Shown: in pieces, positions 38,027 to 47,981 of the stretch
Layout: every line of letters starts with the position of its first letter
Numbering within the stretch: the first letter of the stretch is position 1
Assembly: GCA_036571765.1 (NCBI GenBank)
Contig: BROE01000001.1
Span: forward strand, 11,678,152-11,742,151
From: Plecoglossus altivelis
Taxonomy: Eukaryota; Chordata; Actinopteri; Osmeriformes; Plecoglossidae
DNA: 64,000 bases
Direction of reading: 5' to 3'
Notes under the pieces: model-generated
Database searches by the model: none
What the model was told of the DNA's origin: nothing
The model's input: only the letters and a program-made list of their open reading frames with translations
Made by a program: the position numbers and the translations under genes

Positions 38027-41000
38027 ATGGGTTGTGTCAAGAGCAAAGAAGACAAGGGCCCCACGCTCAAGTACCGTCCGGAGAACTCGGCCTCCACGCC
38101 TCAGCACGGACACATGGGGCACTACGGGCCTGACCCCACCCTCCTGGGCCAGTCCCCCAGCCTCAAGGGCCCCGGGGGCGGATACAACAGCCACGCCTCC
38201 GGCCTCACACCGTTCGGAGGCTCCTCCTCCATCATGACGCCGTTCGGCGGCGCCTCGTCTTCCTTCACGGCTGTCACGGTCAGCAGCCCCTTTCCGGGCG
38301 TGGTCACAGGTGAGGTCGGGACCCCGCGCAGGGGATTGTGGGGAATGTAGGCAGATTCTAGGATTCTTCATGTTTGATATGCATATATGCTGCCGGAGGT
38401 CTGTGGGGGAAATGAATTTGCTGAACTCATTATTTTTGTTGCCAAAGTGAAATTACGTTTCTAAATGGCGATGTACCACCACTGCGCAAGCATGTGTGTT
38501 AGATCCCTGTAGTGTTCAGGGATTGTAACTCCCCCCTCATCTCACTCCCTACCTCCTCACTCTGTTCTAATCTAATCTCACGAGGGTGTTTAGATCTAAT
38601 CCCGCCCCAGTCGATTTCGTTGTACCGGTCTGGGCCTGTCTGCTCTGCCTGCCGTCTCTTCTTAGATCTGCCTTCAACACGTCTCCCTGCCCTGCGCCTT
38701 ATTATCCAAGAGCTTGAGTTGCATCGTTGTAGGTGGCTAGTTTTCCATCCCTCACCTACTCGAGTTCCTCCATCCGAGGAAAAGCACACATGCTTAGCGG
38801 AGGAGCCCTTGAAACTAATTGCGTTTTCTTGTCGGTCGGTCTGTGTGTTGACTGTCAGATTTGATATCCCAGAGAGAGAGAAGGTTCATCTGACCTGCCC
38901 TCCTCTGGAGTTCTCACTCACACTTGTACTCCCTGGAAGGTGGCGTGACCTTCTTCGTGGCGCTGTACGACTACGAAGCCAGGACGTCGGACGACCTGTC
39001 TTTCAAGAAAGGAGACCGCTTCCAGATCATCAACAACACGTGAGTACACCTTAGTGCCGTTTGGCGCTCTTGATTCGTTTGATCCGGTCGATCTAGTTTT
39101 TGATCCGTACGCGTCCTAAATGACAGTTGAGCGTGCTCGTGGCTGCTGCGCAATCCAGGCCGGACTGGCCTGGTTTAGCGTGTTTGTGTGTTGCGAGAGC
39201 TAATCTCTTATTGTATCGCAGCTTTAACATGGATCCTGAAATCTGTCTAGGGTTAATGGATCCTTCTAATGGACCATCTGGTTAAGCCTTCAACTCAGAT
39301 CTCAGCTGTTGGCGCTGATGCTCTCCGCTCAATCAACATCCGCACAATCAGAGTCACGCGTCCGCACGCACCGTCTCAACTGCTCCAGATGCGCAGTTTA
39401 GATTGGATTACATTTTAGAGACCCCTGGCATGTGTTTCGGTCGTGGTCGGGGCATAGCTGGACTGTCCCAGTGTGTCTAATGAGGGAGGTGCCTGTGGAG
39501 CCTTCTGACACGGGTCTCTGTGGTTTGTGTTTCCCTCAGGGAGGGGGACTGGTGGGAGGCTCGCTCCATCAACACTGGCAACAAGGGATACATCCCCAGC
39601 AACTACGTCGCTCCTGCCGACTCCATCCAAGCAGAGGAGTAAGACGGCCTCGCCTCCCATTCTCGACTTCTCCCCCTCCTTTTCACCCTCCCTCCCTCTC
39701 TCGCTCCCTCTCTCTCCTCCCTCCCTCCTTCCCTCTCTTCTTCCTCCCTCTCACTCACTCACTCACTCCCTCTCTTCTGCCTCCTTCCCCCTCTTCTTCC
39801 TCCCTCCCCCTCTTATCCTTTCCTCCCTCTCTTCTCTTTTCTTCTCCCTCCCTCCCCCTCTTCTTCCTGCCTCCCTCCACCCCTTTTGGCAGCAATGGAT
39901 ACAGCTCTGTTAGCGGCAGCTCTGTTAGCAGCAGCTAGCGGAGCGCTAATGAAGGCAGCGTGACAGAGGGTCACACACTGACTAACCTTCCAGGAGCACA
40001 TGACAGGATGGGACAATAAGTCCACATTGTCACTTAGAAGAGATGGCATTCCTGTAGTCCAGAAACCCAACCTGGATGACATGTTTCATAGGATGTGCTG
40101 TTTTTAGACAGATTGTCTTCCTTGTTCTATGACCTGTTTTACTGGGCAGGATTGCTGACAGGCCAACAGGCAACTCCATCAGGTGTATGGAATTAGAACT
40201 GATAGTTTATACTGTTAGAATGTGCAGAGTATAAAGGGGTTTGGCATCATACAAACCAGGATTCTTGATTGATCATTTTAACAATGCTTTCCTCTGTTCC
40301 TTCATCATAGTTCTAGTTGAAGATATAGATCAGTGTTGACTAAACTTTCTCCAGATCTCACATCTAATGGGCTTTGTTGCCAGGTGGTACTTCGGTAAAA
40401 TGGGTCGCAAAGACGCCGAGCGACTTCTCCTGGTAACAGGAAACCAGCGAGGCACGTACTTGGCACGAGAGAGCGAGACCACCAAAGGTGAGGAGCGTGC
40501 TTACATCACTCACACACACACACACACACACATGCACACCTGGGTCCTACCTTATAGTGTCCTGTCCTCCAGGTGCTTACTCTCTGTCCATCCGAGACTG
40601 GGACGACATGAAGGGAGACAATGTGAAGCACTACAAGATCCGCAAGCTGGATAACGGAGGCTACTACATCACCACACGGGCCCAGTTTGACAACCTGCAG
40701 AAGCTGGTCAAACACTACACAGGTATGCAGCTGGCCAGCTAGCCCTGACACACACACACACACACACACGCTGTGGAGGTAGCTCTTTAGCTGAGAGCAA
40801 TTTCTGGGTGCACATTCCACATCCAAGCGCCTGGTATGAAACGTGTTATTAGACTGTAGATGACACGGCGTGCGAGCGTGTTCCAGTCCTAGGTCTCTGA
40901 TTTAGTCGCCGTTGTCAACAGCGTTGTAATGTTGGAGGCCAACGAGGTTGTTGTGTTAAACATGGTTATTTTGTCCTTCGCCCGTCCATGGCAGGTATGA

Positions 41001-42596
41001 TTCATGTAGGTAGGTAAGACACGATTCAAGGAACTGTTTGGGAGGTGTTGTGCATTTCTAACGTTTTTCTAATGTTTTCAGTAAGCATCTTGTTGTGTTG
41101 TGGAGTAACAATGTTAGATGTTCGATAGATGCTCTCTATCAGCAAACATTCAGTGAACAGTTTGAAAACATGAACCGAATGACGGTTGGCCTCTTGCGCA
41201 TCTAAAGGCCATCAAGGACAGGATGTTGCTTACAGATATGCAGGGTGTGTTGGATAGTGGATGACGTGTGTGTGCGTGTGTGTGTGCGGTTCCAGAGCAC
41301 GCCGACGGGCTGTGCCACAGGCTGACGGTGGTGTGTCCCACGGTCAAGCCGCAGACCCAGGGCCTGGCCAAGGACGCCTGGGAGATCCCCCGCGAGTCCC
41401 TCCGTCTGGAGCTTAAACTGGGCCAGGGCTGCTTCGGGGAGGTGTGGATGGGTAAGAGCCCCTCCACCTGATAAGCACCGCTCGCCTCCTCCATCACACT
41501 CGCTCTGTCAGCAGCCCCTCCCCCCATCACCTGTTCTGCGTCTTATCCCTATATGCATTGTGGCGTCCACGGTTTTTATGCGTTGGCGTTTTATAGCATC
41601 ATATTCTGCACTGATGAGTCACTCGTTGTCCAGTGCGATTCATTCATGACGTGAAATCTGTTTGTATTGGCTCTGTTTGTAGAAGTGACGCTGGAGGAGT
41701 CAATTATTATTTAAAGTGCTCAAATAGAGGCCAGAATGATGTCATCCTGCTATCTTGTAGGCTTCTGAAGATGTTCCAGGTTAACACTGAACTCTGATGA
41801 CTCACTCATCAGAATGAGTAATGCAGAACCACCTATTTACTAATAGCTAAACTGTTTTGCAACCAGAAACCTTTCAGTAACTTTCTGCCCCGTCCCTGCT
41901 ACTAATGAGATCCATTGAGAGGTGTAACAACTGCCACGCCAGCCGCATTCCAACCCTGTTGCGTCGTCATGTGTGGGCAGGAACGTGGAACGGCACCACC
42001 AAGGTGGCCATCAAGACCCTGAAGCCAGGCACCATGTCTCCTGAGGCCTTCCTGCAGGAGGCTCAGATCATGAAGAAGCTGCGTCACGACAAGCTGGTGC
42101 CTCTGTACGCTGTGGTGTCGGAGGAGCCCATCTATATCGTCACCGAGTACATGGGACAAGGTACAGAGGAGCCCGCCATCCACGGTCTGCATGCTTGGAC
42201 TGGTGTTTAAGGAGGAACCGTTCAAATCCACTGGTTTATCCTGAAATACTGTCTGGGATGAATTAGGCTGGGTTGGAGTTTCACTCCTTGAGTGTTTTCT
42301 GGTGTGTGTGTGTGTGTGGTTCTTGCAGGAAGTTTGCTGGACTTCCTGAAGGAGGGAGATGGGAAACAGCTCAAACTGCCTCAGCTGGTAGACATGGCGG
42401 CTCAGGTAAACTCAGCTCTGCTGGAGGAGTTTAGAGAAGCTCAAACTACAGCTGACAGGGTGTGTGTGTCAGTGTGTGTGTGTGTGTCAGTGTGTGTGTG
42501 TGTGTCAGTGTGTCAGGCTTGCTGGTGCTAGGTACTTCTATGAGTCAGACAGTTGCCCATATGTCTGTCATATTTATTAGATATTAAGGCTGACAT

Positions 42597-42647
<51 letters not shown>

Positions 42648-45601
42648 CTGTGTGCTCCGCTCTTCCCACTGTTCTGCTTATTGCCTGAAGCACTTAAACA
42701 GCCCTCCTCAGGGGACGCTAACAGCTAGTGTGTCGACCGCACAATGAGCTCTTCAAGCTTCCCCGCTCTCAGCAGAATAGAAAAGGGTTTGGTGATTTTG
42801 TCAGGCTTCCAGGGGTTTAACAGGGCTCGCATCAACATGCCAGTCCCATCCACACCAGTCTCTCTCTGTCTCTCACACACACACACACACACACACAGCT
42901 GACTGTCACTCTGCTGTGTTCAGTCTACACCAAACAGGACTTTTTTCCCCATCGTGAGACCAGAAGCTTTTCCGAGCAGAACTTGGACTTGGACTGTCAG
43001 ACCTGTGACATTTAGAAGCTTGTTTGGTCTAATTATCTTCTGGTTCACCTTAACACACTCCCTGCCCCTCCCTGTGTGTGCCCTGCCCTGCCCTGACCCA
43101 GATCGCAGACGGCATGGCCTTCATCGAGAGGATGAACTACATTCACCGAGATCTGCGGGCGGCCAACATCCTGGTGGCAGATAACCTGGTGTGCAAGATC
43201 GCTGACTTTGGTCTGGCCAGGCTGATCGAGGACAACGAGTACACAGCCAGACAAGGTGATCTGTCTGGCTCCTGTCCCACACACAGGGCATCTGCTTGGT
43301 CCCTGCCTACTGACCCCCGTCTGCCCTAATCAAACTGAAAAACACTTACTAGCTTGTTGGCATCAAGAATGTGTCTGCAGATCTAATCTAATATTGTGAC
43401 CATAGGATATGCTAAATAGGTACGGTATTACGGTAAGTAATATCGTGTGTGTGTGTGTGTGTATAATTGCAGTAATAGTACCAAGCTGTTCATCAGAATC
43501 TGTTTTTGTTCGCTGTGCAAGATATACATACACATAATTTACTATGGCAGGAAAGAGCAAACATGGAACATATACGGAACATAATAATGGTAGATAAACA
43601 TATAATATAAAATACAAATAAGATAAGAGTGAGATACAGGTTGATCAGTGGTTTCTCTCTCCCCCCCTGCAGGAGCCAAGTTCCCCATCAAGTGGACGGC
43701 CCCTGAAGCCGCTCTGTACGGGAAGTTCACTATCAAGTCAGACGTGTGGTCCTTCGGCATCCTGCTAACAGAGCTGGTCACCAAGGGGAGAGTTCCCTAC
43801 CCAGGTAAACAGGCCAGGGCACGAGCATGGAACTGGGGCGGTGTGTCACCCAACCTGTTAAACCCGGTGTGTTTGTGACAGGGGGTGGGGGGGGGGGGGG
43901 TGTATAAGATTGTCAACGCTGATGGCTCTTGGTACTTTACTGTGGGTGGTTCCTGTCACCTGTGTTGCCTCGCCCCCTGCTGAGCCAGTGGGGTACTGCG
44001 GGAGGGCTGTGAATGTCTTGCTGTGAATGGTCCCTGATTGGACAGAGAGCCTTCTGGCAGACTCGGTCTTTAGGGCTGCATTCCATTCCAAAAAGCTGGC
44101 CCCTTCCCTGTGGCCTAAATCACTTCCTGTTCCTAAGACCCGGGGGCCAGCGAAGCATAACAGACGTGTCTCCTGCTCTCCTCCGCCTTGATAACATCTC
44201 CCTCCCATCTAAACTGCTGAGAGGTGTGGAAAGGGCTCTGCGGAGGATGTTTTTATGAATGGAGCCACGCCCCTAATGTGGCCTCGTCTGCCCCTTTGCC
44301 CACCGGAGCTTCCTCTGATTGGTTGGGGAGCTCTGTGATGTGAGAAGGGGCATTGCAGATCAGGTAATGGTGGCGGCCTTCAGCCCTCCCTGGTCCTGGA
44401 GGTTAGACTCATGGAAGTGTCAAGACTCCTCACCTCTCTCACCGATGGCACAAGGTAGACTGGTAGGACGTACTTATAAGTGTATGAGAGCCATCGGTGG
44501 CATTCTGCATTGAGGCACACCAAAAGCGAGGGCACTTTTCATCGAAGACGAACCAGATCTGTCCCCTCTCATCTCGCTTATTTATGGTTGGATGACTCAT
44601 GTTCTTTAAATAAATCCCCCCTGCTGAGACCTGATCCATGCCAACCTCTCCACAGTTCTCACATGGAATAAAAGGCACACACTCTCTCTCCCCGACACGT
44701 CAACCAACAGTTGCCTGAGTTCCATCTCCTCTTTCAGGGAGTGTGAGAGAATTTGATCCCTGTGGTCCCTGGAGATGGAGAGAGAGAGAGAGGGGGGATT
44801 GAGGATTGGGGCGAGAGAACAGGGACAGAGAGGGGGAGGGGGGTAGAGACTGAAGGAGGGAGAACGGGGGCGAGAGACATAGAGACAAGGCGGGAGAGAG
44901 CAAAAGAGGGGGCGTAAAGGATACAGTTGTGTGCCGTTGCCACTCGCTCTCTGTCACAACCCCTTTTAGCTGCTGGCCACCTCCCCAGGGAGGACAAGTG
45001 AGAGCTAGCTGCTCTGTCACTGGGTTCACAAGGGCTGTCTTCCTGTGCTGGACTAGAGAGGGTCCTGGGAGACAGGAGCAACTACACACACACACACACA
45101 CACACACTAGCTAGCTTGTTCAGCTGAACAGGCTAGAATGCAAGAGATTATTTCAGGCTTAATGCCAGACCACTGGCATTTATAGATATACAGCCATATG
45201 TCCTGTCCGGTTTTGATAGGATAGAATGTCATGGTATTCTCTTCAATTTACTTAGAAGCACATGCTTCTAATCAGGGCTGAACATTGGAACAGAGCATGT
45301 TCTAGCATAACAGCCCTGAAGCCCAGCTGGTGAGAGACCAGAGGCTGTGCTTCCTGGTTCTGCTTGTGACTGTTCCCTCTGTGTGTCCCCAGGCATGGTG
45401 AACCGGGAGGTTCTGGAGCAGGTGGAGAGGGGTTACCGCATGCCGTGCCCCCAGGGCTGCCCCGAGTCCCTCCACGAGATGATGAGGGTGTGCTGGAAGA
45501 AGGAGGCCGACGAGAGGCCCACCTTCGAGTACCTGCAGTCCTTCCTGGAGGACTACTTCACAGCCACGGAGCCCCAGTACCAGCCTGGGGACAACCTGTA
45601 G
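38027..45601 (+). CDS. yes1: Src-family non-receptor tyrosine kinase Yes, 11 coding exons, complete
   Basis: Membrane-anchored tyrosine kinase acting downstream of receptors and integrins. Coding exons: 38027-38309, 38940-39039, 39540-39638, 40384-40487, 40573-40722, 41296-41451, 41981-42160, 42329-42405, 43102-43255, 43673-43804, 45393-45601. From the second onward, lengths (100, 99, 104, 150, 156, 180, 77, 154, 132, 209) are the standard Src-family pattern; all introns are GT-AG. The product is 547 aa (human YES1 543). The N-terminus MGCVKSKE carries Gly2 for myristoylation and Cys3 for palmitoylation, followed by a YES-type unique region with LTPFGGSSS and MTPFGGASSS, which separates it from Src and Fyn. 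Then come SH3 (ALYDY, about 96-155), SH2 (about 162-260) and the kinase domain: LGQGCFGEV, Lys309, HRDLRAAN with Asp400, DFG with Asp418, activation-loop Tyr430. The C-tail YQPG carries inhibitory Tyr541. The SH2 FLVRES motif reads YLARES (Ala188). Confidence 0.98.
39661..39890. repeat. Long C/T-rich tract in a yes1 intron
   Basis: About 230 bp of nearly pure pyrimidine (CTCC, CTTC and TCAC units) starting about 20 bp after the donor of the exon ending at 39638. Confidence 0.9.
42440..42645. repeat. GTGTGTCA repeat and (CA)n microsatellite in a yes1 intron
   Basis: Imperfect GTGTGTCAGTGT units at about 42460-42512 start some 55 bp past the donor of the exon ending at 42405. A pure (CA)n run follows at 42601-42645. 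Confidence 0.85.
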
Positions 45602-47640
45602 AGGCCCCTGCCTGCTGTCCCCGCCGCCCCCCCCCCCTCTCACCTGGCACCTACCACCAGACTGGCTGGGGAGTTGAACTACCGACCCTCAGGCACCATC
45701 GAGAACCACAGTGCCGGTTAAGGATTCATCTAGAGGGATTTGAAACCAGCGACACCCTCCCCACCACCCCTGCGTCAGCATCGTGTAGCGCTACAGTGTT
45801 GGCTTGTGGCGGGCGACGTTACAAGGGGGCTGGGGAGTTCTACACGACTGTAAAAACGCTAGTCTCCGAAAGCACGCTGGCAATCTTTCCAATTGGCCCT
45901 GTGGAAAGATGACTTGGGGAGAGACGCTACCAGTGTTTCTGCAGCGTCTCTTCTCAGCTTCCTCAGCACGTTAGCGTGACCTATTGGGGGGTCGCTGAAG
46001 CTGCGTCGGTGTGTCTGGATGAAGCGAGATGTCCTTGGGACAGGTACCTTTTCAAGTCCCAGGTGGAATCCAAACTCCCTTGTTTTCCATTTAGTTCTGA
46101 GATAACAGATGGTGTTTCTCTGAACAGTTTAGTCTCAGCTGTTGGCTGTCTTGTCAGTTGCACACTTGTTTTATTTTGGGGGGGTTTTGAGGGGGGGGGG
46201 TATGCTTTTTCCCTTCCCATTTTTTTGCCATTTATCTCTAACGATTCATTTTACTTTGGGATGTTTTTGTAATTCAAGCTTACTATATGTACAGCATTGA
46301 TTTGTCTTATTTTAGTTGGGTAGTACTTTTGAAATTAAGTGACCAAGAACTGTGTTTGATGAATCTTAAAGCATATGAGCTGTGTTAAGACTGAAGTAGG
46401 ATGTAATGACCTTCAGTGTGTCATGATAACCGCGTGGGAGGACAGTGACAGGTTGCAACAGGTCTAGACGTGTTGTTGAACAGGAAGAAAATTGTAAGTG
46501 ATTTTATGTTGGTACGTTTCTTTTATATGAGGTGAACTGAGTGGCCGACTGGATTTGCCAAGATGTTATTGTTTTATATTGAGGGTAATGGAAAAAGTAT
46601 CTCGAAAGCAGTTTTTTTTTAATCCCCTAATGGCCAATACCGAAATGTTTCTGCAACGTTTTATAAATGTTTCAGAGCTAATGGTAACTTTTTTTTTGTC
46701 CACAGAATAATTTTATGGGATGAAAATACACTGCATGTGAATGAATGTTATATTAATTGTGTTGCGTCGTTTCATTTCTCATCATGTGTGCTAATGGTGT
46801 AACTTCACATGTTGTTGCCCACTCGATCTGCTTGTTAACTTAGCAACCGCTTTGGTAACACTTGCGCAGCCTTGGAAAACAACGTGTTTGTCGGAGCATT
46901 AACATAAATGGAAAAAAGAAGAAAAAAAGAAGCTAAAATCGTTGAGCCAGCTGTTTTGTGTTGCTTTGTGACATGTATTTTAACATCATGCAGCCCCCTG
47001 CAGTTCACTAACAGTACTGCACACTAAAATCCGATTCATTGACATTCTCCTTGTTCCCAGAGTTCAATGTTTGCTGATCCAAAGATATGAGTCTGGAATT
47101 CAACATTCTAGCAAACTGTTAAACTGGGGCAATGAAAACAGAAATATCACTGGCGGCTGATGTAATAAATAATACATGTATGCAAAGTATCTGGATAAAG
47201 GCTCTGTTAGAGGAACCCAAACACCGGCTGTTGTATTTACTTACTAGGTCGCTGTCAAATGTTGACTTTCAGAGTCCGACAGCGGAGAAGCGACTTCGTT
47301 TTTCTCGGCTTTTGACCTGTAGCGTTCGTGTTCTCTGAGTTTGTTTTGACTCCCAGGCTTTCGTTTCGCCAGGGCAGTCTGTGGTCGGTCTACACGGAGA
47401 TTTGTGATGAGGTAAACAACTCCATATGTTGGTCATTCTGTCATTGTGGTTACGATGAGAACTTTGGAAAAATATGTGAAAAACTGTCTTATGCTTTGTC
47501 CACATCCGGAAACTGTATGTGTTGTCAGAATGAGAATTAGGAACGGTGTAAATGAGGACTGTAATAGGAAATTGTCAATAGAATAACTAATCTGAATTTG
47601 TACAGTCAAAAATAAAAACATTTTTATAAAGGTGGTTAGC
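45602..47640 (+). other. yes1: yes1 3' UTR with poly(A) signals
   Basis: About 2 kb without coding potential directly after the yes1 stop codon. AATAAA occurs at 47164-47169 and 47611-47616. The second has a GT-containing stretch downstream and is the likelier main signal. Poly-G, poly-T and AT-rich patches, and no credible conserved ORF, fit a long 3' UTR of the kind YES1 has in other vertebrates. The exact 3' end is inferred. Confidence 0.6.
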
Positions 47641-47717
47641 CGTGTTTCTGTAAAATACCACTAGAAGCCTTGAAGGAATACGGCTAGAATAGGGACTCAG
47701 GTTATGGGATAAATAGT

Positions 47718-47723
47718 TTTATT
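47718..47723 (-). promoter_or_regulatory. clul1: Candidate poly(A) signal of clul1
   Basis: AATAAA on the minus strand about 260 bp past the clul1 stop. It lies only about 100 bp from the plus-strand AATAAA of yes1 at 47611-47616, so the two transcripts converge tail to tail and may overlap. Confidence 0.5.
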
Positions 47724-47981
47724 GGAACGTCTTGTGCTGTACAACATGCAATGCAATAACATGCATGCAATAAGACAACATTTTAAGGTTAATTGGTTCA
47801 AGTTTACATTTAAGTTAATATAATAGGAAGAATGTTTCATGCATTTATACACAATCTACAAAATAAATATAATTGAACAGAGTATAATGTTTTTGTTGTG
47901 CTTCGGCTACCACTTGAAAAGACGTCCACAAACTAGGACATGACGATGGACCGTGGCGTCCTTCACATGACTCCCTCTGCG

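Noticed and set aside
39040..39539. Src-type neuronal N1 microexon in the SH3 domain intron
   Set aside because: No short in-phase exon with convincing splice sites was seen; such exons are known for Src, not Yes.
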